This document shows positions 26,317-34,487 of a stretch of 64,000 nucleotides of DNA, in pieces. Origin of the DNA: Pseudomonas putida (GTDB lineage: Bacteria; Pseudomonadota; Gammaproteobacteria; Pseudomonadales; Pseudomonadaceae). The DNA lies in contig NZ_JANHLK010000018.1 of the NCBI RefSeq assembly GCF_028682635.1, forward strand, positions 62,001 through 126,000, in the 5' to 3' direction. The position numbers and the translations under genes were made by a program. The first letter of the stretch is position 1, and every line of letters starts with the position of its first letter. Under the pieces are notes generated by a model that saw nothing but the letters and a program-made list of their open reading frames with translations, was not told the DNA's origin and searched no databases.

Positions 26317-27615
26317 TCAACGATTGACCAAGGCGGCGGGAATGCGCAGCACCAGGGTGGCACCGGCGAGCAGCACGCCAGTAATCAGATACATGCCGAT
26401 GGCGCTGGAACCGGTCAGTGTGGTTATCCAGCCAATCAGGTAGGGCGAACAGAAACCGGCGAGGTTGGCGAAGCTGTTCACCGCTGCGATGCCGGCGGCA
26501 GCGGATACACCACCAAGCAGCGTGGTGGGCAGCATCCAGAACATCGAGGTGGCGGACAGGATTCCGGAAGCGGCCAGGCAAAGACTCAGGATGGAGAGCA
26601 TCACATTGCCCCCCATCAGGGCTGCCAGGCTCAGGCCGACGGCCCCGGCGATCATCGGCACGATCAGGTGCCAGCGGCGTTCGCGGTGTTTGTCGCCACT
26701 GCGTCCGGCATACAGCATGGCGGCAATCGCGCAGAAGTAGGGCAGGCTGGTCAGCAGGCCGATTTTCATCGGGTCGGACACGCCTGCATTACGCACCAGG
26801 GTCGGCAACCAAAAGGTGATTGCGTACTGTCCCATCACGACACAGAAGTAGATGGCTGCCAGTAACCACAGGCGACGGTCGCGGATGAATTCGCCAACAG
26901 AGGCGTGCGTGACTTTTTTCTGGTCATCCTCGGCCAGCTCGCGGCTGATCAGCGCTTTTTCGTCGTCGTTGAGCCAGCTGGCTTGATGCACGCCATCCTT
27001 CAGATAACTCAACACCAGCAGTCCAACCACCACGGTGGGCACGGCTTCGAGCACGAACATCCATTGCCATCCGGCCCAGCCGTGCATACCGGCGAAGTGA
27101 GTCATGATCCAGCCGGAGATCGGGCCACCGACCATGCCCGACAGCGGAATGGCGATGAACCACAACACGGTCATGCGCGCACGCCGGTAGGACGGGAACC
27201 AGTAGGTCAGGTACAGCAGCAGGCCCGGTGCCAGGCCGGCCTCTGCGATCCCCAGCAGAAAGCGCAACGCATAGAATTGCCAGGCGGTTTCGACGAAGGC
27301 GAACAGGGCAGAGACGATGCCCCAGGTGATCATGATGCGCGCGATCCAGACCCGCGCCCCGACCTTGTGCAGGATGATGTTGCTGGGCACTTCGCAGAGG
27401 AAGTAGCCGATGAAGAACATGCCCGCGCCCAGCCCGTAGACCGTTTCGCTGAGCGCCAGGTCATTCATCATTTGCAGTTTGGCGAAGCCGACGTTGACGC
27501 GATCGAGGTAGGCGCACAGGTAGCACAGCATCAGGAACGGCATCAGGCGCCACGCGGTTTTACGGTAGGCGTTGGAGCGCACGGTCGAAACCGCTTCGAG
27601 CGACAGGGTAGTCAT
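26317..27615 (-). CDS. MFS transporter, anion:cation symporter (ACS) family
   Basis: A 432-residue, 12-helix major facilitator. The first helix ends with the ACS signature DRVNVGFAKLQM. Helix 4-5 contains RFLLGIAEAGLAPGLLLYLTYWFP, typical of carriers for organic anions such as tartrate, phthalate, glucarate or hexuronates. The ATG at 27615 follows GAGATCAGACCATA. It is placed between an SDR and the split transketolase, so it likely imports the sugar acid or polyol they metabolise. Confidence 0.9.
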   Translation of the reverse strand: MTTLSLEAVSTVRSNAYRKTAWRLMPFLMLCYLCAYLDRVNVGFAKLQMMNDLALSETVYGLGAGMFFIGYFLCEVPSNIILHKVGARVWIARIMITWGIVSALFAFVETAWQFYALRFLLGIAEAGLAPGLLLYLTYWFPSYRRARMTVLWFIAIPLSGMVGGPISGWIMTHFAGMHGWAGWQWMFVLEAVPTVVVGLLVLSYLKDGVHQASWLNDDEKALISRELAEDDQKKVTHASVGEFIRDRRLWLLAAIYFCVVMGQYAITFWLPTLVRNAGVSDPMKIGLLTSLPYFCAIAAMLYAGRSGDKHRERRWHLIVPMIAGAVGLSLAALMGGNVMLSILSLCLAASGILSATSMFWMLPTTLLGGVSAAAGIAAVNSFANLAGFCSPYLIGWITTLTGSSAIGMYLITGVLLAGATLVLRIPAALVNR

Positions 27616-27713
27616 TATGGTCTGATCTCTTGTTTTTATTGACCGCCAGGCGATCAAGCCCGGCTGCGTCGTCGATCCAGAACCGCACGGGCTTTGATGC
27701 CCGTCAGGTGTTG

Positions 27714-28463
27714 TCAGTGAATCAGCATGCCGCCGTTCACATCCAGGGTGATGCCGGTCAGGTAGGAGGATAGGTCGCTGGCCAGGAACAGCGCCGCATT
27801 GGCCACATCCTGCGCCTCGCCCAGGCGACCCAAGGGGATGCCGTCGATGATCGCGTGGCGGCGTTCGTCCTGCATCAGGCCGCCGGTGATGTCGGTGTGA
27901 ATCAGGCCGGGGGCGATGGAGTTGACGCGCACCTTGTCCGGCCCCAGTTCCCGAGCCATGGCTTTAGCCAGGCCCAGCACGCCGGCCTTGGCGGCGCTGT
28001 AGTGAGGGCCACCGAAAATGCCGCCGCCACGTTGAGCGGAAACCGACGACATGCACACGATGCTGCCGCCAGACTGCTGGCGCATCAGTGGAATCACTGC
28101 CTGGGACATGAGCAAGGTACCGCGCAGGCTGACGTCCAGCACCTTGTCGTAATCGCAAGGTCGGATGTCGAGCGTCTTGAGGGGTTGGGTGATGCCGGCG
28201 TTGTTGACCAGGATGTCGATGCGGCCGAAGTGCTCGATGATTTTTGCGACAGCCTGCTGCACCTGGGATTCGTCGGCGACGTTGGCGGCCAGGCCCAGAT
28301 GGCCTTCGCCCAGGGAAGCAGCGGCATCGCGTGCGGCGGCTTCGTCCAGATCGAGGATCACGACACGAGCACCTTGTTGCGCGAAGGTGGTCGCTGTAGC
28401 GCGGCCGATGCCACGTGCGGAAGCTGCACCGGTGATGATCGCGACTTTGCCTTGAAGAAGCAT
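27714..28463 (-). CDS. Short-chain dehydrogenase/reductase
   Basis: A 249-residue classical SDR with the slightly expanded cofactor motif TGAASARGIG (11-20), NNAG (87-90), S142, Y155 and K159 (YSAAK), and C-terminal LDVNGG. The ATG at 28463 is preceded by AGAGG. First gene of the SDR-MFS-transketolase operon and divergent from a LysR gene. It would oxidise or reduce a polyol or keto sugar before transketolase action (inference). Confidence 0.9.
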   Translation of the reverse strand: MLLQGKVAIITGAASARGIGRATATTFAQQGARVVILDLDEAAARDAAASLGEGHLGLAANVADESQVQQAVAKIIEHFGRIDILVNNAGITQPLKTLDIRPCDYDKVLDVSLRGTLLMSQAVIPLMRQQSGGSIVCMSSVSAQRGGGIFGGPHYSAAKAGVLGLAKAMARELGPDKVRVNSIAPGLIHTDITGGLMQDERRHAIIDGIPLGRLGEAQDVANAALFLASDLSSYLTGITLDVNGGMLIH

Positions 28464-28566
28464 GGAAGAGTACCTCTGATTGTTTTTATTGGGTCGATCC
28501 ACGAAGAACCGATGACTCAGCTTGTGCTCCAGACAAACCCTGAGCAATAACGCGAATGTCACTCGA

Positions 28567-28585
28567 TGCTGAAAAAAATTCAGCA
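28567..28585. promoter_or_regulatory. Palindrome in the SDR/LysR divergent region
   Basis: TGCTGAA-AAAAA-TTCAGCA, a perfect 7-bp inverted repeat around five A residues, 77 bp upstream of the LysR ATG and about 104 bp upstream of the SDR ATG. It has the T-N11-A layout of a LysR binding site. Confidence 0.5.
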
Positions 28586-28661
28586 CTCGCCAACCAACTC
28601 TGCCAATGTTTGAATAGCTGGACGCCCGGCCCAAGCCACTTGCAGCGGAATAACAATAATC

Positions 28662-29576
28662 ATGAGTTCACCTGGCGATGCACCCCCGATCCTTCCACCC
28701 CTGAAAGCCATTCAGGCCTTTGAACAGACGGCACGCTTCGGCAACGTCGCCCGCGCCGCCGAACTGCTTGACCTGACGCCCTCGGCGGTCAGTCACCAGT
28801 TGGCCAAACTCGAGGCCATGATCGGCCGGCAGCTGTTTCTCAGAACGGCCAGGGGCGTGACCTTGACCCCGGTGGGCGAGCAATACCTCACCGAGGTTTC
28901 CGGCATCCTGCACAGCCTCGCCGTGGCCACCGAACGGGCCACCAGCGATGTCAGCCTCGACTGCCTGCGACTGCACTCGTCGCCCAGTTTCGGCCTGTTG
29001 TGGCTGATGCCGAGACTGGAGCAATTTCGCCAGAGTCATCCCGATATCCAGCTCAATCTCTCGTGCTCCTACGAATCCCTGCATTTCAGCCGCGACAAGA
29101 TCGATGTAGATATCCGCCACGGCATGCCCAACTGGCCCAGCTATGAAGTACGGACGATACGCAATGAAAAGATTGCCGTGCTGGCGTCCCCGAAGCTGCT
29201 GGAAAAACGCCCCATCCGGGCCGTCGCGGATTTACTGGACTGCAATCTGATCCTTTCGGAGGCCACGCTGATCAAGTGGCCGCAGCTGTTTGCCCAACAT
29301 GGCCTGTCACGCCCGGAAAAACCCTACACGCTCAGCTTTGACCGCTCCTACATGACGCTGGAGGCAGCCAACCACGGGCTTGGGTTTGCCTTGGAAAGCA
29401 CGCTGCTGGCGCAGGACTATCTGGCGCGTGGCGCGCTGGTCGAGGTAGCGCCGGATTTGAGTGCGTCAATCACTGCACACCATCTGGTTTTCCCGAGAGC
29501 CCATGCAAACTTCCCTCGGGTGAGAAGATTTCTGGAGTGGATGCAGAAGGAGTTGGGGCATGACTTCAATTACTGA
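28662..29576 (+). CDS. LysR-family regulator, GcvA-like
   Basis: A 304-residue LysR-type regulator. After a proline-rich start, the helix-turn-helix region reads LKAIQAFEQTARFGNVARAAELLDLTPSAVSHQL in outline, the pattern of the GcvA/AmpR branch. The effector domain contains the conserved DVDIRHG near 145. Divergent from the SDR-MFS-transketolase operon, so probably its regulator, with the palindrome at 28567-28585 as operator. Confidence 0.9.
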   Translation: MSSPGDAPPILPPLKAIQAFEQTARFGNVARAAELLDLTPSAVSHQLAKLEAMIGRQLFLRTARGVTLTPVGEQYLTEVSGILHSLAVATERATSDVSLDCLRLHSSPSFGLLWLMPRLEQFRQSHPDIQLNLSCSYESLHFSRDKIDVDIRHGMPNWPSYEVRTIRNEKIAVLASPKLLEKRPIRAVADLLDCNLILSEATLIKWPQLFAQHGLSRPEKPYTLSFDRSYMTLEAANHGLGFALESTLLAQDYLARGALVEVAPDLSASITAHHLVFPRAHANFPRVRRFLEWMQKELGHDFNY

Positions 29577-29636
29577 TCTCGATGTCGTGGTACACCACAC
29601 CAGCATCTCGGCAGAGTGACTGCCGAGTGTCTGCTT

Positions 29637-29694
29637 CTGGCCGACTTATGCCTGTCGCCAACGTCAGCTCGCGCGATAGGAAGCAACCGGCCAG
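29637..29694. repeat. Long imperfect inverted repeat between convergent genes
   Basis: Arms CTGGCCGACTTATGCCTGTCGC and its inverted partner ending AAGCAACCGGCCAG pair over about 16 of 22 positions around a 12-base loop. It is the only notable structure between the convergent LysR gene (ends 29576) and cytochrome b561 gene (ends 29762). It belongs to a dispersed family that recurs in this window (GGCCG...TGCCTGTCG), and may act as a two-way terminator. Confidence 0.6.
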
Positions 29695-29761
29695 AACCAG
29701 TCGCTTGAGAGGGGATAAAAATCTGGCCTCTATTCGCTGTGACTCTGTTCCTTGGACTCGC

Positions 29762-30310
29762 TTACGAATTACGACCAGGCAGCATGCTTTTCAACACCTC
29801 ATCTTTTTCAACGAAGTGATGCGTGAGCGCCACGAGGGCGTGTCCTCCCACCAAGGCTCCGCATAGCCAAGCAACATAGGTATGAATCGATTTTGCCAAG
29901 TCATAAAGCGATTGGTCAGGACCGACCATTGGCGGTAACTGAAAAAGCCCGGCCACGAGGATGGGTTTATCCGCCACAGAGCTCCAATACCAGCCAGAGA
30001 GTGGTAGGCCGATTAGCGCCATTGCGTAAAGCATCAAGTGACCAAAGAATGCCCCCCGCTTCATTAACGGGCTCATCGCCGCGGGCAATGCCGGCGCGGG
30101 GTGAGTGAGCCTCCATGCGATACGCACGACAATCAAAAACAGCAGCGTACTCGCCATCGCTTTGTGCAGGAATGTCAGCTCATGATGCGCATTGAACTCA
30201 TCACGCCAGTGAGTGGCCAGAATGCCAATGAACCAGGCACCGATCCAGAGCAACGCCATCCCCCAATGCAGCCACTTCGCGGTACTGGTGTAACTCTCTG
30301 CTTTTGCCAT
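29762..30310 (-). CDS. Cytochrome b561 family protein
   Basis: A 182-residue four-helix inner-membrane dihaem cytochrome. Haem-ligand histidines are expected in WLHWGMA (helix 1), ELTFLHKAMAS (helix 2), the start of helix 3 (GHLMLYAMALIGLPLSGWYW in outline) and IHTYVAW/GGHALVAL (helix 4). The small size matches the CybB group, which oxidises quinol or reduces superoxide. The upstream AT-rich stretch contains a partial Fur-like ATGATAAT, too weak to claim. Confidence 0.9.
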   Translation of the reverse strand: MAKAESYTSTAKWLHWGMALLWIGAWFIGILATHWRDEFNAHHELTFLHKAMASTLLFLIVVRIAWRLTHPAPALPAAMSPLMKRGAFFGHLMLYAMALIGLPLSGWYWSSVADKPILVAGLFQLPPMVGPDQSLYDLAKSIHTYVAWLCGALVGGHALVALTHHFVEKDEVLKSMLPGRNS

Positions 30311-30524
30311 CCCGTTAACCCTTTCAGTTCAATCGTGGATGGATTATTGCCTCGATAACCTATCGAAAAAAAATGATAATTACTGCTTATAAAAATCGAA
30401 TAGCTCGATGCATTCCACTCAGAACCCCCCGGCTGCCAAGCTTTCCCACCTTCAAAAGAGAGGGTACTTATGCTGGATAGCCGAGCAGGATGCTACTCGC
30501 CTTCCTTCGCCTCCAAGGGAGAAG

Positions 30525-31604
30525 TCAGAGGGCTTGGCCCTTGGCTATGAAATATGAGTTCACGAACGTTGCAGTGTGCTGCAAAGACTGACGTATATCC
30601 GGTTTGGCTATTCCATGCCTGTTGGAAAATTGCTCGACCGCCGCTGTATCAAAACGAGTGGTCTGGATAAAGTCCAGGGCTTCGGGTTTTGTATTCAAAA
30701 ACCGCGCGACGGGAGGAATACTCAGAAGCAACTTCAGCAAGCGCAGTGAAATGTAATGCTTGGGAGACTTTAAGCCCAAAGGTTGGGCCACCTGCACCAG
30801 GAGTTCTCGCAAGTTGGGCGTTTGCTCATCAAGCGCCAGCAGTTCCTGGCCCACCATGGCAGGATCAAAAGCACAAACCGCCACCAGCTCAACCAGGTAA
30901 TCCACGGTGACCAGTGGCAGCCAGTGCTTGGCGGTACCGGGCACTGCAGTCAGCTTTCCCTGCACAAGGTTGCGTATCAGCTCCACCAGCGGCTGACCAT
31001 CAACGATATGCCCCGTGCGGCTGTGGCCACAAACTGTCGCGGGGTGGACAACGGTAATCTCCCCGCCCTTGGCGGACATGACCTCCAGGGTCGCAAAATG
31101 CGCTTCCAGCTTGCTCCCCTCGTAACCACCGACATGTCGGTAGACGGCAGGCCAATTCGTCAGCTGCGGATATCGAGGATCAATTCCGATGCGTTGCAGA
31201 TGTTCATGATTTTTCAGCATGTAGCCGCCGATCATCACTAATCGACTCTTTTGCTCAGCCGCCAACAGCGCCACGCGCTTTGCCCCATCCACATTCACCG
31301 CACGAGAATGCTCCACTGAAAGTCCCCATGCGAAGTGGGCCCCCAGGTGGAATATGACTCTGGCGTGCCTTAGCACTTCTCGGTCAGCAAGACTCAGCCC
31401 GAGGTTGTCCCGTTCCAGATCGCCAGCTACGGCAAATACCCGGGTTGCGCACCCTCCCAAATTGTCGACTTGCTCGCGCAGGGCGGCCAGTCGCTCAGGG
31501 CGACGCATCAACACCCGAACGGTGTGACCTTTGGCACTCAGGTACGCCACCAAATGTTGACCGATAAAGCCGGTCCCCCCCGTGACAAAGCACTCCACGC
31601 TCAT
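30525..31604 (-). CDS. NAD-dependent epimerase/dehydratase (extended SDR)
   Basis: A 359-residue extended SDR. The N-terminal Rossmann motif is TGGTGFIG (8-15). The active site is atypical: the usual YxxxK would fall near residues 158-165, where the sequence reads YEGSK (VGGYEGSKLEAHF). The C-terminal substrate domain is longer than in UDP-sugar epimerases, so reductases of the dihydroflavonol/3-beta-HSD type are also possible. Divergent from a MerR-family gene across about 75 bp; that regulator probably acts on it. Confidence 0.82.
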   Translation of the reverse strand: MSVECFVTGGTGFIGQHLVAYLSAKGHTVRVLMRRPERLAALREQVDNLGGCATRVFAVAGDLERDNLGLSLADREVLRHARVIFHLGAHFAWGLSVEHSRAVNVDGAKRVALLAAEQKSRLVMIGGYMLKNHEHLQRIGIDPRYPQLTNWPAVYRHVGGYEGSKLEAHFATLEVMSAKGGEITVVHPATVCGHSRTGHIVDGQPLVELIRNLVQGKLTAVPGTAKHWLPLVTVDYLVELVAVCAFDPAMVGQELLALDEQTPNLRELLVQVAQPLGLKSPKHYISLRLLKLLLSIPPVARFLNTKPEALDFIQTTRFDTAAVEQFSNRHGIAKPDIRQSLQHTATFVNSYFIAKGQAL

Positions 31605-31678
31605 TTCCCTGCTCCTTGTTGAAGGTGAAAAATCAAGCGTAAACTATCGACCCAACTCTACAGTCAAGCGGTGTTTTC

Positions 31679-32068
31679 ATGAAAATCGGCGAACTCGAGG
31701 CCCGCAGCGGCGCCAGCCGCCATACGCTGCGTTACTACGAGCAAATCGGCCTGATCTCACCGCTGCGGCAAACCAACAACTATCGCGTTTACACAGTGCA
31801 AACTCTGCAGGATCTGGACTTTATCCAGCGCGCGCAAAGCATGGGGTTTTCCCTGGGGGAAATAGGCGAGATTCTGGATGCGCAGCGGAACAAGCTGATC
31901 GATTGTGCTGACGGCGCGAAGCTGATTGAAAAGAAGATGGGAGAAATCAAACAGAAAATCGCCAACCTCCAAAGCATTTATCGGTATCTGGATGAAGAGC
32001 GTGCAACCCTCGAAGCCAGTGCTGCCAGGCAACTTGAGCTTCAGCAGCTGAGCAACGCTTCCAACTGA
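31679..32068 (+). CDS. MerR-family transcriptional regulator
   Basis: A 129-residue MerR regulator. It has the N-terminal winged helix MKIGELEARSGASRHTLRYYE, then the second helix-turn-helix with ETNNYRVY-like 'QTNNYRVYT', then a long coiled-coil dimerisation helix (about 75-115). The C-terminus lacks cysteine clusters, so it is not an obvious metal sensor. In the 75-bp gap to the divergent epimerase gene, TTGACT and the dyad-like ACTGTAGAGTT on the minus strand resemble a MerR-type promoter with long spacing. Confidence 0.9.
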   Translation: MKIGELEARSGASRHTLRYYEQIGLISPLRQTNNYRVYTVQTLQDLDFIQRAQSMGFSLGEIGEILDAQRNKLIDCADGAKLIEKKMGEIKQKIANLQSIYRYLDEERATLEASAARQLELQQLSNASN

Positions 32069-32449
32069 ACACTGAGGACTGGTAGGCCGAGCGAATCGGC
32101 TAAGGTTTTATCACGCAATTAGTTTGGCGGAGTATTTCTGCCCCTCTGCGCTGAGCAAATAGTCATCGACTTGCTGGTTTATAAAGCGGTGTACGTAAAG
32201 CGCGCATAGACGACCTGTTCGATACGCACATGCAAAAGAGTGTCCTCGCGCGCCTGCCCACACTACGCAGGAGTGAAATCGAGCAGTGCTTCTACATAAG
32301 TGACAACCGGTTCAATCACGCAAGACGTGATGCCCCGACGCATACGTTGCTCCGGATTTGCGGGACATACGATGTCTGCCTTGGTCGTTTTCTGATCCTG
32401 GTGACGGGCAAAAATCGACCAATAGCGGACGGTGCATGACGAGGCGGTT
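32069..32449. other. Intergenic region, no gene supported
   Basis: About 380 bp between the MerR gene and a convergent LysR gene. A 69-codon plus-strand open frame (32230-32439) has no recognisable motif, no ribosome binding site and irregular composition. I see no hairpin with a T run and no other structure. Confidence 0.5.
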
Positions 32450-33331
32450 TTACATTAAGTGCTCGCGGAGAAAATCGATGAAGGCCATCGTCCGCGCTGA
32501 ACGTCGCCGCTCACGACTGAGCACAGCGCTGACAGGCAGTGCGGTGGTCTGATAATCGTCAAGCACGGTACGAACGCTTCCCTGTTCGACGTCAGATGCG
32601 AACAGCCATTCTGGAGAAAGGGAAATACCCAAGCCGGAGAGAACCATTTCACGGATGGCCTCGCTGCTATTGCTGGTGACGTTGCCTTTGATGGCTACAT
32701 CGAGCTCTTGCGCAATGTGCGTGAAATGCCAACTGTCGTAATGCTCCAGCAATGTGAAACCGATGCAGTTGTGGCCTGTCAGCTCATTGGGCTCGCGTGG
32801 CAGGCCGTGTCGATCCAGATAGGTGGGTGCGGCATAGACCCGCCGTGTGCTGGTACCCAGTGGCATTGCCACCAATCCCTCGCTCTTCACCGCACCAATC
32901 CGGATAGCCAGGTCGATGTTTTCCTTGAGCAGATCTTCGTTTTGATCGCTCAGCCGCAGGTCGATCCGGACATCTGGATGGCGCTGCAGGAAAGTCCCTA
33001 TGAGCGGTGCTATGCACAACCTCCCATAGCTGACCGGTGCAGCGACTCGCAGAGGGCCGGCAATCTGCTCCTGACCGCTGGTAAAGCTGCGAGTGGCGGT
33101 TTCGAGGTGGCCGAGAATTTCCTGGCAGTGGCTGTAGAAGCGTTGCCCTTGGTCGGTCAGGGCCAGGTACCGGGTGCTGCGGGCGAACAATGGCCCGCCC
33201 AGATACTGCTCCAGAGCGCGCACCTGCTTGCTCACTGCCGGCTGCCCCATGTTCAGCTCGCGGGCAACTGCAGAAAACGACCCGCGCTCCACGACGCGTA
33301 CAAAGATGTGCATGCTGTCGAACAAGTCCAT
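32450..33331 (-). CDS. LysR-family transcriptional regulator
   Basis: A 293-residue LysR regulator of the CrgA/AaeR-like group. The helix-turn-helix has FVRVVERGSFSAVARELNMGQPAVSKQV in outline, the linker LFARSTRYLALTDQG, and the effector domain begins near residue 90 with GPLRVAAPVSYG. Divergent from a quinone-oxidoreductase-like gene over about 110 AT-rich bases; likely its regulator in response to quinones or electrophiles (inference). Confidence 0.9.
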   Translation of the reverse strand: MDLFDSMHIFVRVVERGSFSAVARELNMGQPAVSKQVRALEQYLGGPLFARSTRYLALTDQGQRFYSHCQEILGHLETATRSFTSGQEQIAGPLRVAAPVSYGRLCIAPLIGTFLQRHPDVRIDLRLSDQNEDLLKENIDLAIRIGAVKSEGLVAMPLGTSTRRVYAAPTYLDRHGLPREPNELTGHNCIGFTLLEHYDSWHFTHIAQELDVAIKGNVTSNSSEAIREMVLSGLGISLSPEWLFASDVEQGSVRTVLDDYQTTALPVSAVLSRERRRSARTMAFIDFLREHLM

Positions 33332-33440
33332 CGGCGATTAGACCTCTTTGTGGAATAAGTTATATGCAAATTTAGTTTCTTATCGGAATGATGAACGTGC
33401 GGCAATCTGTAAGCGTCCACTTAATCAGAGGTTCCCCATC

Positions 33441-34442
33441 ATGAATCAGTCCATGCTCGCCGCTATCGCCGAGTCCGCTCAGGCCCCTCTGGCTGTCCGC
33501 CAAATCGATCGCCCTGTACCCGGTAAGGGGCAGGTGCTGGTCAGGGTTCACGCGGCAGGAGTCAACCCTCTCGATACCAAGATCGCCGCCGGCGCAGGGG
33601 CTCACGCCCGCCAGGCGCTGCCCGCAGTGCTGGGCCTGGATCTCGCCGGCACGGTCATCGAGCTGGGCGAGGCGGTTGATGGTTTCACCCTGGGCCAGGA
33701 AGTCTTCGGTATGCCCGGCGGGATCGGCGGTGCCCAGGGTACTATGGCCGAATACATTGCCGTGGATGCCCGGCTGATCGCGTCAAAGCCGACCACTCTC
33801 GACATGCGTGAGGCGGCTGCATTGCCTTTGGTATTCATTACCGCGTGGGAAGGTTTGGTAGATCGTGCCAATGTCCGTGCCGGTCAGCGTGTGCTGATTC
33901 ATGGCGGCGCAGGTGGGGTTGGCCAAGTGGCTGTGCAACTGGCCAAGGCTCGCGGTGCCGACGTCTACGCCACCGGTTCGGCGGCGAGCCTGGACTTCAT
34001 TCGCTCGCTGGGGGCTACGGCCATCGACTATCAGGCACAGAGCGTAGAGGACTATGTCGAGCATTATACGGCTGGTGAAGGTTTCGACATCGTCTACGAC
34101 ACTGTAGGCGGCAGCACGCTGGATGCGTCATTCAAGGCCGTGAAGCCTTATACTGGGCACGTGCTGAGCTGCCTGGGTTGGGGGCAACACAGCCTGGCGC
34201 CGTTGTCGTTTAAAGGTGCAACCTACTCGGGTGTATTCACCCTGGCGCCGTTGCTCACCGGCAAAGGACGCGAACACCACGGCGCTATCCTGCGCGAGGC
34301 CGCCGCGTTGGCCAATGCCGGTCAACTGACGATCCGCGTGGATCAACAGCACTTTGAGCTGCCAGAAGTCAACGAGGCGTTTCGCCAGGTCGCGGAAGGT
34401 CGCGGCAAGGGCAAGACGGTAATCCAGTTGGTGAATGAATAG
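33441..34442 (+). CDS. Zinc-independent quinone oxidoreductase (MDR superfamily)
   Basis: A 333-residue medium-chain dehydrogenase/reductase. The N-terminal catalytic domain has GVNPLDTKI instead of the zinc-ligand cysteine, marking the quinone oxidoreductase (QOR/Qor-like) branch. The cofactor-binding motif HGGAGGVGQVAVQLAKARGA (about 154-173) binds NADPH. ATG at 33441 follows AGAGG; the frame extends 31 codons upstream into the regulator's promoter and is not used. Paired with a divergent LysR gene. Confidence 0.9.
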   Translation: MNQSMLAAIAESAQAPLAVRQIDRPVPGKGQVLVRVHAAGVNPLDTKIAAGAGAHARQALPAVLGLDLAGTVIELGEAVDGFTLGQEVFGMPGGIGGAQGTMAEYIAVDARLIASKPTTLDMREAAALPLVFITAWEGLVDRANVRAGQRVLIHGGAGGVGQVAVQLAKARGADVYATGSAASLDFIRSLGATAIDYQAQSVEDYVEHYTAGEGFDIVYDTVGGSTLDASFKAVKPYTGHVLSCLGWGQHSLAPLSFKGATYSGVFTLAPLLTGKGREHHGAILREAAALANAGQLTIRVDQQHFELPEVNEAFRQVAEGRGKGKTVIQLVNE

Positions 34443-34487
34443 TCCCAAGTGGTCTAAAGCTCATTCAGTACAAACGGCCAGAAGCGT

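Noticed and set aside
30366..30390. Fur-box-like ATGATAAT before the cytochrome b561 gene
   Set aside because: Only about half of a Fur site matches; AT-rich promoter sequence explains it.
32230..32439. 69-codon open frame after the MerR gene
   Set aside because: No ribosome binding site, motif or conserved neighbour; composition does not look coding.
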